A stretch of DNA of 64,000 nucleotides from Chloroflexota bacterium (GTDB lineage Bacteria; Chloroflexota; Anaerolineae; Anaerolineales; Villigracilaceae): contig JACRLC010000005.1 in assembly GCA_016235425.1 (NCBI GenBank), positions 1 through 64,000 on the forward strand, in the 5' to 3' direction. The notes below the pieces were generated by a model, which saw only the letters and a program-made list of their open reading frames with translations, searched no databases and was not told where the DNA came from. Position numbers and translations under genes: made by a program. Of the stretch, positions 51,511 through 60,306 are shown one piece after another. The first letter of the stretch is position 1. Each line of letters opens with the position of its first letter.

Positions 51511-52047
51511 ATGCTGAAACATACAATCTCCGAACTCAAGGAAGCGTTGATCTGCCTCGAAGCAGGGCAGGTGACGCTTCCATATCCTTTTGCGCCGCAT
51601 CCGCCGGACGAGAATTTTCGCGGCAAGCCCGTCTTGAACACGCGCAAGTGCATGAGTTGCGGCGCGTGCGGCAACGCCTGTCCATCGCGGCTGATCACGA
51701 TCTCGGACAAAGACGGCATTCGCACCCTGCACTTTGAACTGACTCGTTGCACCTATTGCGGCAACTGCCGCGATGCCTGTCCGCAGGAGGCGATTGAGTT
51801 GACGTCGCAGTTTGAGCTGTCCACGGCTGTGCCTGCCGATTTGGCGATCAACGCCGAATTCAAACTGGTGACCTGCCGTGAGTGCGGCGCGGTCATCGGC
51901 ACGGAGAGGCAGGTCGATCTCGTCCGCGAGAAATTGGGCGCGAGTCAATTGGAACTTCCCGACACCTCCTATCTCGACCTCTGTATCGCCTGCAAGCGAA
52001 AAGCCTTCATTCACTCTCACGCGCTCATGCTGGAGGTGACCCCATGA
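51511..52047 (+). CDS. HycF/NuoI-like ferredoxin subunit
   Basis: 178 residues. Two classical [4Fe-4S] motifs, CMSCGACGNACP and CTYCGNCRDACP (about 49-95), as in complex I NuoI and HycF, plus a C-terminal region with CRECG and CIACK, possibly another metal site. Its stop overlaps the small-subunit ATG (ATGA). Carries electrons between the polyferredoxin and the small subunit. Confidence 0.9.
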   Translation: MLKHTISELKEALICLEAGQVTLPYPFAPHPPDENFRGKPVLNTRKCMSCGACGNACPSRLITISDKDGIRTLHFELTRCTYCGNCRDACPQEAIELTSQFELSTAVPADLAINAEFKLVTCRECGAVIGTERQVDLVREKLGASQLELPDTSYLDLCIACKRKAFIHSHALMLEVTP

Positions 52048-52496
52048 ACGCCCTCGATTGGTGCTTCAAGAAATCCATCTGGGTTTATCACGTCAACGCG
52101 GGTTCGTGCAACGGATGCGACATCGAGATCCTCGACGCGCTCACGCCTTATTACGATGTTGAACGCTTCGGGATTCGACTCGTCCACACGCCCCGTCATG
52201 CAGATGCTCTCCTCGTGACCGGACCAGTTACCCGTCAAGTGAGGGAGCGTTTGATCAGACTTTACGAATCAACGCCGGACCCGAAGCTGGTCATCGCAGT
52301 TGGCAGTTGCCCCACTGGAGGAGGTATCTGGCACAACTCCTATGCGACTCTCGGTGGGCTGGGCAACGTTCTGCCTGTGAACATTTACATCCCTGGTTGT
52401 CCGCCGCGCCCTGAAGCGATTTTGTATGGCGTGGCGCAGGCGCTGGGACTCGTGCCACAGCAAGTCAAGGCGCAGGAGTTTGTGGAGGTGACATGA
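52044..52496 (+). CDS. Group 4 [NiFe]-hydrogenase small subunit (HycG/NuoB-like)
   Basis: 150 residues. The NuoB-type [4Fe-4S] ligands are all present: GSCNGCDIEIL, AVGSCPTGG and PGCPPRPEAIL. The short length is that of group 4 and complex I, with only one cluster near the active site. Start at ATG 52044; the frame extends upstream but overlaps the ferredoxin gene. Stop overlaps the next start (ATGA). Confidence 0.92.
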   Translation: MNALDWCFKKSIWVYHVNAGSCNGCDIEILDALTPYYDVERFGIRLVHTPRHADALLVTGPVTRQVRERLIRLYESTPDPKLVIAVGSCPTGGGIWHNSYATLGGLGNVLPVNIYIPGCPPRPEAILYGVAQALGLVPQQVKAQEFVEVT

Positions 52497-53434
52497 ACAT
52501 TGCCCAAGTTTCTCTCGCCATTCTTTACACCCTCATCTTCCCCGGCTTCCTGTTCACCGCGGTGGTGGGACTTTTGCTTACGTGGGTTGACCGCAAAGTG
52601 GCGGCCATTGTGCAAAGCCGTATCGGGCCGCCGTGGTTCCAGCCGTTCGCGGACATTGGCAAACTGCTGGCAAAGCGGATGATGGTGCCGCGCGGCGCGC
52701 AGAGGGTGGGGTTCATTGCCGCGCCGTTGCTTTCCATCATCGGCGCGACGCTCGCTTCGGTGATTGTCTTTCGCGCACTGTTCAATCCGTTTACAGGTTT
52801 TATGGGTGACCTGATCGTGCTGATCTATCTCTCCACTTTGCCCGCCATTTCCTTGATCATCGGCGGCGCGTCGTCGCGCAGTCCGTTTGGCGCGATTGGG
52901 GCAAGCCGCGAAATGAGCATGGTGCTGGCGTATGAAGTGGGATTCCTGCTGGCGCTGATCACGGCTGTGGTGAAGGCCGGTTCGATCCGTTTTATGGAGA
53001 TTCACATTTATCAAACCCTGAACGGTTCGATTGCCTGGAGCCTTTCGGGCATTCTCGCATTGGCCGTCTTCCTGCTGTGTATGCAGGCAAAACTCGGCTT
53101 CCTTCCATTTGACATCAGCGAAGCGGACACGGAGTTGATCGGCGGGCCGCTGGCTGAATATTCGGGCGTTGGGCTGGCGTTGTTCAAGCTCGCGCGCGCC
53201 ATGATGTTCTTCTTCCTGCCCGTGATGGCCGTTTTGATCTTCCTCGGCCCCGTGAATGGGACGATTCTCTCGATACTTGCTTTTATCGTCAAATTGCTGG
53301 CGGTGCTCGTTTTGCTGATCCTCATCAAGACCACCCACGCGCGTCTGCGACTCGACCAGGCCCTGAATTTCTTCTGGGCCAAGGTCGCGGTGACAGGTTT
53401 GATCGGGCTTGGCCTGGCGCTGGTTGGACTTTAG
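52493..53434 (+). CDS. NuoH/HyfC-like membrane anchor subunit
   Basis: 313 residues, eight membrane helices. Family blocks: VDRKVAAIVQSRIGPPWFQPFADIGKLL and FDISEADTELIGGPLAEYSG with its conserved Glu/Asp channel residues. It docks the catalytic module to the membrane and starts the ion path in complex I-like enzymes. Confidence 0.92.
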   Translation: MNIAQVSLAILYTLIFPGFLFTAVVGLLLTWVDRKVAAIVQSRIGPPWFQPFADIGKLLAKRMMVPRGAQRVGFIAAPLLSIIGATLASVIVFRALFNPFTGFMGDLIVLIYLSTLPAISLIIGGASSRSPFGAIGASREMSMVLAYEVGFLLALITAVVKAGSIRFMEIHIYQTLNGSIAWSLSGILALAVFLLCMQAKLGFLPFDISEADTELIGGPLAEYSGVGLALFKLARAMMFFFLPVMAVLIFLGPVNGTILSILAFIVKLLAVLVLLILIKTTHARLRLDQALNFFWAKVAVTGLIGLGLALVGL

Positions 53435-53661
53435 TCTCATGTCATTGCGAGGCGTTCTTCCCTGCACCGAACGCCCCGCACCTTTCATCCCCGATCCAAT
53501 GAAGGTGCGGGGACGCAGGACGGTGCGCCGAAGCAATCCCCAATTAAATGGCGAAGGCTTCTCAATGAGATTGTTCCGTTTGACGGGAGATTGCTTCGCA
53601 AAGCTTGCCCTGAGCCTGTCGAAGGGTGCGCTCGCAATGACATATCAAAAAGGACATGCCT
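53435..53661. repeat. Dispersed repeat cluster between the NuoH-like and antiporter genes
   Basis: CATTGCGAGGC, CCGCACCTTTCAT...ATGAAGGTGCGG hairpin, GAAGCAATC...GATTGCTTCG, GCCCTGAGCCTGTCGAAGGG (53607-53626) and GCTCGCAATGAC. No gene; would lie inside the operon transcript. Confidence 0.7.
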
Positions 53662-55074
53662 ATGTTAGCCATTGCAACTTTCGGCATTCCCATCCTCGGC
53701 TCGCTGTTGACCCTGTTAGCCGACCGCGTCAACAACTTCCTCCGCAATGCCGTGGCCGCATTGACGGTCGCGGCGACGCTGGCTTCTGCGTTTTTGCTCA
53801 TTCCCATCGCGAAGGAAGCGCACACAATTATGCTGGGGCCATCCACCATTCCAGGCTTTGGCTTCAACTTCATCATTGACGGGCTGGGTGTGTACGTGGC
53901 GATCATGGCCGCGTTCATCGGCCTGCTCATCGTCTTTTATTCGATGGGCTACATGCAGAATTACACCCATCTCGGCGAGTACTATTTCCTCGTCGTACTG
54001 TTCATCGGCGCGATGATGGGGCTTGTCCTTTCGGCCAACCTGCTGCTGATCTACATCTTCTGGGAAGTGACGGCCATTTGCTCGTGGCGCCTGATCGGTT
54101 TCTTCCGCGACCCGCAGCACCTCAAGAGCGCCGACACTGCCCTGCTGATGACAGTCTTCGGTTCGTTCTGTATGCTGGTTGGCATGGAGATGGTCTGGCA
54201 TGAGACCGGCACATTGACCATTGCCGCGATCCGCGGGCGTAACGTCAGTGACATGGCAATGTTGTTGATGTTTATCGGCATCCTCGCTAAATCCGCCCAG
54301 GTTCCTTTGCAGATCTGGCTTCCCGCGGCGGGCGTCGCTCCTTCACCGGTGACGGCTTTGCTCCACGCGGCGGTGCTGGTTGTGATTGGCGTCTTTGCCT
54401 TCGCGCGCATTTTCATCGGCGCGTTCAGTCTGCCGCCGAACTGGCAGACCATCACCTCGGTCGTCGCGACGATCACGATTTTTGTCGCAAGCGGAGCGGC
54501 GCTTGTGGAGAACAATGCCAAGCGTATTCTCGCGTATTCGACGTTTGGTCAACTGGCTTACGTTTATCTTGGCTTTGCCAGCATGACCACCGTCGGCATT
54601 GTCGGTGGATTGGTCTTCCTGCTCGCACACAGCCTCGCCAAAGCCGGACTCTTTTTGGCAGTGGGCATTGTCGAGCACAAGACGCACACGAAGGATATCC
54701 GCGAACTCGGCGGCATGATCCGCGTGATGCCTGTCACTGCGGTTGCGTTCATCCTCTGCGCGCTGACCATCATCGGCTTCCCGCCGTCGGCTGGTTTTGT
54801 GGGCAAGTTCATGATCATCCTCGGCGCGGTGGAAGGCGGCAAGACCGTGTTCGCCGCACTGGCTGTCTTTGGTGCGTTGATGAGCATCGCTTACATGATC
54901 AGGCTTTTCAACGCGGTTTTTCTTGGCCCGAATCCTTCGCACAATGTTAAAGAAGGGACCACGGGCATGGTCGTGACAGTGACTCTTTTTGCCGTGCTTT
55001 CCCTGCTGGCAGGCATCATCGCCGCGCCGCTGCTGGATGTTGTCAACGCGCTGGTGAGTCAGATGTTTGGATAA
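53662..55074 (+). CDS. NuoM/N-like antiporter subunit of the membrane hydrogenase
   Basis: 470 residues, about 14 membrane helices, proton_antipo_M domain (about 110-400). FWEVTAICSWRLIGF carries the helix-5 Glu and AKSAQVPLQIWLPAA the helix-7 Lys/Gln of the ion channel; GFPPSAGFVGKFMII follows. ATG 53662 has AAGGA 8 bases upstream; the frame also allows ATG 53656. Pumps protons or sodium during hydrogen turnover. Confidence 0.88.
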   Translation: MLAIATFGIPILGSLLTLLADRVNNFLRNAVAALTVAATLASAFLLIPIAKEAHTIMLGPSTIPGFGFNFIIDGLGVYVAIMAAFIGLLIVFYSMGYMQNYTHLGEYYFLVVLFIGAMMGLVLSANLLLIYIFWEVTAICSWRLIGFFRDPQHLKSADTALLMTVFGSFCMLVGMEMVWHETGTLTIAAIRGRNVSDMAMLLMFIGILAKSAQVPLQIWLPAAGVAPSPVTALLHAAVLVVIGVFAFARIFIGAFSLPPNWQTITSVVATITIFVASGAALVENNAKRILAYSTFGQLAYVYLGFASMTTVGIVGGLVFLLAHSLAKAGLFLAVGIVEHKTHTKDIRELGGMIRVMPVTAVAFILCALTIIGFPPSAGFVGKFMIILGAVEGGKTVFAALAVFGALMSIAYMIRLFNAVFLGPNPSHNVKEGTTGMVVTVTLFAVLSLLAGIIAAPLLDVVNALVSQMFG

Positions 55075-55172
55075 CGACTCTCACCCCTAGCCCCTCTCCC
55101 TCCTTCGACTACGCCGCCAACGGACACGGCGGCTCCGCTCAGGACGAAGGGAGAGGGGGAGGAAGTGGAACC
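55075..55172. repeat. Nested repeats: CTTCGAC-type element inside a CCCTCTCCC-type element
   Basis: CTCACCCCTAGCCCCTCTCCC, then CCTTCGACTACGCCGCCAAC...GGCGGCTCCGCTCAGGACG, then AAGGGAGAGGGGG: the outer palindrome is interrupted by the inner one. Sits between the two antiporter genes. Confidence 0.8.
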
Positions 55173-57566
55173 ATGAACACTCTCCTGCTTTACCCAATTG
55201 CCGTGCCCATCCTCGTCGGGTTTGTATGCTTGTTGACGCCGCGCCAGTTTCGAGGTCCGCGTGAAGCGTTGACGGTGTTGACCGCGCTCGCCTCGCTCGC
55301 GATGTCCGTCTTCATTTTCATGCAACCGACTCTCTACATCCACATCCCGTGGCTGACGCTCACAGGGAATCTCACACTCGCGTTCGACTTTCAGTCTGCG
55401 GCGTATGCGCGGCTCACATTGCTGGTCGTTTCGAGTTTCGGTTTGCTGGCCGCGCTATTTTCGATTCCATTCCTCGCGAAGCATCCGCGCCACAACGAGT
55501 ATTATGCCTATTTCCTGATGGCGCTTGGCGTCACTTCGGGTGCGGTACTTTCTGAAAATCTCTTGCTCCTGCTCTTCTTCTGGGAACTGCACGGATTCCT
55601 GCTCTTCCTGATGGCAGGCATCAATGGGGACTCAGCCATTCCCGCTTCCACGCGGACTCTCATCCTGGCCGGGTTCGGTGACCTGACCCTGCTCTTCGGC
55701 CTCGTTCTTCTCTGGACCCAGACCGGATCATTCTCAATTAACATTCTCTCCGCCCAGGCCATTTCCGTTAACTCCTGGCTGATGGGTGTTGCCTTCGTTT
55801 TGATGGCCTTTGGATCTTTTGTGAAAATCGGCGTGATGCCTCTGCACAGTTGGATCACAGCGATTTCGACCGAAACGCCGATGACCGTGATGGGATATTT
55901 CACGTCGCTCGATAAGATGCTCGGCTTTTACCTGCTCACGGTGCTGGCGCTCAACATTTTCGACCTTTCCGGGTGGGGTGGCTGGTTCCTGATGACGATG
56001 GGTGTAATCACGTTGTTCGGCGGCGTGCTGATGGCGATGGTGCAAAGCGACTTCCGCAAGATGCTGGCGTTCCATTCGGTCTCGCAGATTGGGTACATGG
56101 TTTTGGGAATCGGCACAGGGACGCCGGTGGGAATCATCGGCGGGCTGTTCCATCTCGTGAATATGATCATCGTGAAGGGTGCATTGTATCTATGCGGCGG
56201 GTCGGTTCAACATGCCACGGGCAAAACTAAGTTCTCCGAAATGGGCGGACTCGCCAAAGCCATGCCGTGGACGTTCGTTTCAACTTTGATTGCATCGCTC
56301 GCGATTGCGGGTGTGCCGCCGTTGAACGCCTTTGTTTCCAAGTGGCTGGTGTATCAGGGAATCATCGAACACGGCGGCGCGGCATTCCCGATTTATCTGC
56401 TGGTTGCCATGTTCGGTTCCGCGTTGACGCTGGCGTCTTTCATGAAACTGCTCTATTCGATGTTCTGGGGCGACAGGCCGCAGGAACTCGCGGACGTCAA
56501 AGAATCCCCGTGGGCGATGACCCTGCCGATCTTTGTGCTGGGTTTGATCGCAGCGGGATTTGGCATCTTCTATCGCTGGCCTGTGGAAACTTTGCTCGCG
56601 CCGATTCTCGATCAACCCATTCGGTCAATTGGTCTGTGGCAATCGGGTCTCGCCGCGATATTAATGATCGTCAGCCTGTTGATCGGGCTGGTCATTTACT
56701 GGGCGGGCCGCCCGCGCAGGAATGTCGAAACGGAAGTGTTCCTCGGCGGCGAAGCGCTCGATCCCGAAATCTATCGCGTGCCCGGAACGCATTTTTACGG
56801 TCCCGTCAAAGGCATGAACGGACTCAGGCAGGTCTATGCCGCGGCGGATCGCGGCGCGCTTGACCTTTACCTGCTGAGCTACCGCGTCATCAAGAGCGCT
56901 TCGGATTGGATCTATCGCTACATTGACCAGGCGCTGGCGGAGTTTTACCAGGAAGTGATCCCTGCGTTGTGGTCGTTGATCGGGCAAATCCTGCGGGTGC
57001 TGAATACAAAGATGGTGCTCACCCGTATCCTGTGGGCGCTCTACGCGGTCGGCTTGATCGGAATCTTCTTCATGCCGAATCAATACGAAATCGTCACGTT
57101 GGCGCGCATCATCGCCTGCATCGGCATGATTGGCTGGGCGTTCCTCGCCTGGGTGGAGAGAAACCTCACGCGCATGTTGGTCCTGGCAACCACCAGCCAG
57201 CTTGGCTTCGTCGTGCTGGGCGCGTCACTCTCTTCCGATGTGGCGATCTCCTACCTGTTGACTGGCAGTGTCGCCATCGCCGTGCTGTTCCTCGTCGCAT
57301 ATCTTATTCGCCGGACACTGCACACCGACAAGATCGAGCAGATGGGCGGCGTGGCCGGACGAATGCCCTGGGCGTTCTTGTTGTTCGTCCTTGCGGCTTT
57401 GTGGCTTTCGGGCCTGCCGCCGTTTGGCAGTTTCTTCAGCAAATTCTTGCTCGGTGTGGCCGCCAGCGAGATCAGTCCCTTGCTGACGATAGCCATCACC
57501 GGCACAGCCATCATGACGCTGAGTTATTTGCTCCGGCCAATCGGCAGGTTCCTGCGCGCGAAATAA
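55173..57566 (+). CDS. NuoL-like antiporter subunit with a partial second antiporter module
   Basis: 797 residues. A full proton_antipo_M domain (about 1-500; FFWELHGFLLFLMAG, FVKIGVMPLHSWI, GVPPLNAFVSKWLVY) is followed by a NuoL/HyfB-like linker (about 515-620; VFLGGEALDPEIYRVPGTHFY) and then a second, shortened antiporter-like part (about 620-797) with TRMLVLATTSQLGFVVLGA and LSGLPPFGSFFSKFLLG, equivalent to the second half of such domains. The partial duplication could carry an extra ion half-channel or a brace. GGAGGAAG ribosome-binding site. Last gene of the operon. Confidence 0.85.
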   Translation: MNTLLLYPIAVPILVGFVCLLTPRQFRGPREALTVLTALASLAMSVFIFMQPTLYIHIPWLTLTGNLTLAFDFQSAAYARLTLLVVSSFGLLAALFSIPFLAKHPRHNEYYAYFLMALGVTSGAVLSENLLLLLFFWELHGFLLFLMAGINGDSAIPASTRTLILAGFGDLTLLFGLVLLWTQTGSFSINILSAQAISVNSWLMGVAFVLMAFGSFVKIGVMPLHSWITAISTETPMTVMGYFTSLDKMLGFYLLTVLALNIFDLSGWGGWFLMTMGVITLFGGVLMAMVQSDFRKMLAFHSVSQIGYMVLGIGTGTPVGIIGGLFHLVNMIIVKGALYLCGGSVQHATGKTKFSEMGGLAKAMPWTFVSTLIASLAIAGVPPLNAFVSKWLVYQGIIEHGGAAFPIYLLVAMFGSALTLASFMKLLYSMFWGDRPQELADVKESPWAMTLPIFVLGLIAAGFGIFYRWPVETLLAPILDQPIRSIGLWQSGLAAILMIVSLLIGLVIYWAGRPRRNVETEVFLGGEALDPEIYRVPGTHFYGPVKGMNGLRQVYAAADRGALDLYLLSYRVIKSASDWIYRYIDQALAEFYQEVIPALWSLIGQILRVLNTKMVLTRILWALYAVGLIGIFFMPNQYEIVTLARIIACIGMIGWAFLAWVERNLTRMLVLATTSQLGFVVLGASLSSDVAISYLLTGSVAIAVLFLVAYLIRRTLHTDKIEQMGGVAGRMPWAFLLFVLAALWLSGLPPFGSFFSKFLLGVAASEISPLLTIAITGTAIMTLSYLLRPIGRFLRAK

Positions 57567-57573
57567 GTTCTAA

Positions 57574-57615
57574 ACGCAAAGGTCACGAAGGAAGAAACCT
57601 TCGTGACCTTTGCGT
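57574..57615. terminator. Hairpin between the two convergent hydrogenase operons
   Basis: ACGCAAAGGTCACGAAGG and its exact complement with a 6-base loop; ATGTCGTC after it, no T-run. Confidence 0.7.
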
Positions 57616-57643
57616 ATGTCGTCTTAAATTTTTGTGGGGATGT

Positions 57644-58111
57644 TTACGTCTTTGCCGCGACCAGTTGTATGCGCGTGTGTTGCAGTCTTTCCATGGCGGC
57701 CTTCGCCACTGCGCGGCTCAACCCAACGGACAATTTCATATCCACTTCGCACAACGCGCGCAAAGCGGACGCTTTGATGTCAATCACGCGTGAAACTTTG
57801 CCGGCCTTGAGCGTGGCAGTGTAAATATAAGGCTCGATCAATGCTGAAATGCCGAATATCTCGCCCGGGTTGATATCCGAGACGAAGTATTCCTTCTTGT
57901 AATACGGATCGTGTTCCGACGTGACCACCGCGTAATAGGCCGCGTCGCCATCCATCAGGAAGAAGAAGTTGTCGGCGGGCTTGCCCGCTACGACAATGAC
58001 CTCATCCTTCTCGTAAGTCAATTCCTCCGCGATCATCGCGACGGCTTTGAGTTGCGTGTCGTCCATGAAATTGAAGAAGGGAAATCTTCGCAGTAGTTCA
58101 GGGGAAATCAT
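57644..58111 (-). CDS. Cyclic-nucleotide-binding-fold protein without DNA-binding domain
   Basis: 155 residues, only the Crp-type beta-roll and dimerisation helix (PFFNFMDDTQLKAVAMIAEE, YEKDEVIVVAGKPADNFFFLMDG, INPGEIFGISALIEP). The phosphate-binding cassette Arg-Ser/Thr (RxA) is not evident, so the ligand is unclear. It is the last gene of the Mvh-Hdr operon and overlaps the maturation-protease gene by 4 bases. It may sense redox or a nucleotide and act on the complex or its maturation. Confidence 0.75.
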   Translation of the reverse strand: MISPELLRRFPFFNFMDDTQLKAVAMIAEELTYEKDEVIVVAGKPADNFFFLMDGDAAYYAVVTSEHDPYYKKEYFVSDINPGEIFGISALIEPYIYTATLKAGKVSRVIDIKASALRALCEVDMKLSVGLSRAVAKAAMERLQHTRIQLVAAKT

Positions 58112-58689
58112 GGCTCCTCCTTGAGCAAATCCATTACGGCTTGTACAGCCAAAGGCACAGCTTCGGCTACGACAGGTGAAAGTTCCTCAGAAAAATCGTA
58201 CACGTTTTTTGCTTCGATTGCAACTATCTCCACAGACTTCGGGATGGGCATTCCCATTGCCTCGGCAGTCCTCAATGCAGTGATGAGCGACGTATCGTGT
58301 GCGGATGCAGAATGACCCGCGGATGGATTCGCCAGCTCGTCCAACTTAAACACCCTCACGCTTCCCGCGGGACTTTGGCCCGTCTCCATTGAATCGACAA
58401 TTACCACCCTTCGATATCCCAGCATCCGTTCCATGAGCGAGAGGCCGCCGAGGGAGACGCAATCCACCTCTACAAACGAGTGACGGTGAATGACTTTCGA
58501 ATCAACGGGGCGATAACAAATCTGATAGCGCGGATTGATTTCCACCTGTTGTTTGACTCTCTCCGCCACTGTCCATCCAACGCCATCATCTCCAAGGATC
58601 GGATTGCCCAATCCGATGACAAGAAGCGACGAAGGACGAGCGACAATTGTCGCTGTCATTATGTTGGTTGTCTGCTCGTCCTTCATCAT
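58108..58689 (-). CDS. [NiFe]-hydrogenase maturation protease
   Basis: 193 residues from ATG 58689 (GGAG 9 bases upstream). Family blocks VIGLGNPILGDDGVG (Glu/Asp nickel ligand), DCVSLGGLSLMERMLGY, VVIVDSM and a His in GHSASAHDTSL. It cleaves the C-terminal extension of the large subunit after nickel insertion. A segment of about 20 residues (ICYRPVDSKVIHRHSF) between the first two blocks is not usual. The frame runs on upstream to 58908 across a dispersed repeat into mvhA, so the later start is real. Confidence 0.88.
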   Translation of the reverse strand: MMKDEQTTNIMTATIVARPSSLLVIGLGNPILGDDGVGWTVAERVKQQVEINPRYQICYRPVDSKVIHRHSFVEVDCVSLGGLSLMERMLGYRRVVIVDSMETGQSPAGSVRVFKLDELANPSAGHSASAHDTSLITALRTAEAMGMPIPKSVEIVAIEAKNVYDFSEELSPVVAEAVPLAVQAVMDLLKEEP

Positions 58690-58726
58690 AAAACGGGGCT
58701 CCTCACTGCCCAGATAATCAATCTCC

Positions 58727-58797
58727 CTCACCCTATCCCTCTCCCGAAGGGAGAGGGGACTCCCTTCCCCTTTGGGGGAAGGGTTGGGGATGAGGGC
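58727..58797. repeat. CCCTCTCCC-type dispersed repeat with two stacked hairpins
   Basis: CCCTCTCC-CGAA-GGGAGAGGG followed by CCCTTCCCC-TTTG-GGGGAAGGG, flanked by CCTCACCC and GGGATGAGGG; lies between mvhA and the protease gene. Confidence 0.8.
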
Positions 58798-58802
58798 GTG
58801 AA

Positions 58803-60272
58803 TCAGCAAAACTGTTTCAACACATCCACCGTGTTTCCATCCGCGTCGCGGATGATGACTTCGAGCGGCATCTTGCCTGGCAAGGAATGGGTGGCGCAGC
58901 CGAAGCACGGGTCGTAGGCGCGGAAGGCCATTTCAATCATGTTCAAGGTCGGCTCGGTGACTACCGTCCCTTTCTGGATGAGTCCGCGCGCGGCCTTGTT
59001 GATGGACATGCTGATGGGCGCGTAGTTGTTCGTGGTGCCGACGATGAGGTTGACCTTGGTCAGCACACCGCGCTCATCGGTGGTGTAGTGGTGGGTGAGT
59101 GTGCCGCGCGGCGCTTCGACGATGCCCACGCCTTCAGTTGGTGTTTCGGTGGGAATGGTGTGGAAATTCGGGGATGTGATTTCGGGGTCGGTGGCGAGTT
59201 CCACCCAGCGCTCGGCCGCGTAGAGCAGTTCAACGAGACGCGCCCAATGGGTGGCTAATCTTTGATGAACGGGCTTCCCGCCGAGGGTCGTAAAGAAGCG
59301 TTCGTATTCTTCCTGTGCGCGAGGCGTAGCCATTCCATCCGCCGCATTGACTCGTGACAGCGGCGTGGCGCAGTAAACGCCCGAATCTTTTCCATCGGCG
59401 AATCCCTTCCAGCCAACCTTCTTGAGATATGGGAATTTGAGATACGTCCACGGCTCCACGTGTTCAGCGATGTGTTCGGCATAATCCTTCGGCGCGTATT
59501 TGACGAATTCCTTCCCGTCTGGGTCAACCACGCGGACTTTGCCATCGTAGAAGTTGATTTTGTTGTTTTCGTCCACCATGCCCATGTAATAGGTGTGGTG
59601 GGTGTAGATGTCGCCGAGGATCAGATCCACGTAGGCTTTGTTGCCGAGCACGATGTCGTTGAAGAGTTTGAGCGAGAATTGGCCGAACTCAACTGCCCAG
59701 TGTCCCATGTCTTCGATTTCTTTGCGCTGTTCCTCGGTGATGCCTTTGGTCAAGCCGCCAGGAATGGATGTGCATGGATGCACCTTCCGCCCGCCAATCA
59801 TCTCAACGACAGTGTGTCCCGCTTTGCGCGCCTGAATGACCTTGCCCGCGATTTCGAGACCAACCTTGTGAATAACGCCGAGGATGTTTCTCTCGGCGAC
59901 GGGCGCGTCGGGGCCCATCACAAAATCGGGGCCGCCAAGCGCGTAAAAGTGGGTGGCATGGTCTGTGACGTAGAACGCCATGTAAAGCAGTTCGCGCAGG
60001 AGTTTGGCCGTGCGCGGCGGGTCCACGTGATAGACCATGTCCGCGGCTTTGGCGGCGGCCATGTGATGCGCTTCGGGGCACACGCCGCAGATGCGGTTGG
60101 TGAGAAGCGGCATTTCCTCGACGGGCCTGCCAACGCAGAATCGTTCGAAGCCGCGTAGTTCGGGGATTTGGAAATAGGTGTTGGCGACGCCGCCTTCCTT
60201 GTCGAGGAAAATTTCGATTTTGCCGTGACCTTCCAGGCGGGTAATTGGGTCTATGGTGATTCGTTGTGTCAT
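58803..60272 (-). CDS. mvhA: Group 3 [NiFe]-hydrogenase large subunit (MvhA-like)
   Basis: 489 residues. L1 NRICGVCPEAHH (about 62-73) and L2 DPCFGCATHS (about 455-464) hold the four Cys ligands of the NiFe site, all normal here in contrast to the group 4 enzyme. The chain continues for 26 residues after His of L2, the peptide removed by the maturation protease. TRLEGHGKIEIFL opens the protein. Forms the soluble H2-activating part of the Mvh-Hdr complex. Confidence 0.93.
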   Translation of the reverse strand: MTQRITIDPITRLEGHGKIEIFLDKEGGVANTYFQIPELRGFERFCVGRPVEEMPLLTNRICGVCPEAHHMAAAKAADMVYHVDPPRTAKLLRELLYMAFYVTDHATHFYALGGPDFVMGPDAPVAERNILGVIHKVGLEIAGKVIQARKAGHTVVEMIGGRKVHPCTSIPGGLTKGITEEQRKEIEDMGHWAVEFGQFSLKLFNDIVLGNKAYVDLILGDIYTHHTYYMGMVDENNKINFYDGKVRVVDPDGKEFVKYAPKDYAEHIAEHVEPWTYLKFPYLKKVGWKGFADGKDSGVYCATPLSRVNAADGMATPRAQEEYERFFTTLGGKPVHQRLATHWARLVELLYAAERWVELATDPEITSPNFHTIPTETPTEGVGIVEAPRGTLTHHYTTDERGVLTKVNLIVGTTNNYAPISMSINKAARGLIQKGTVVTEPTLNMIEMAFRAYDPCFGCATHSLPGKMPLEVIIRDADGNTVDVLKQFC

Positions 60273-60306
60273 GGTTGTCTCCTGTAATGCAAATTGGCAA
60301 TTTGCG

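Noticed and set aside
52385-53536. Long minus-strand ORF of 383 codons opposite the NuoH-like gene
   Set aside because: Composition (Arg, His, Gln-rich) and lack of any family pattern show it is an antisense shadow of a well-supported hydrogenase gene.
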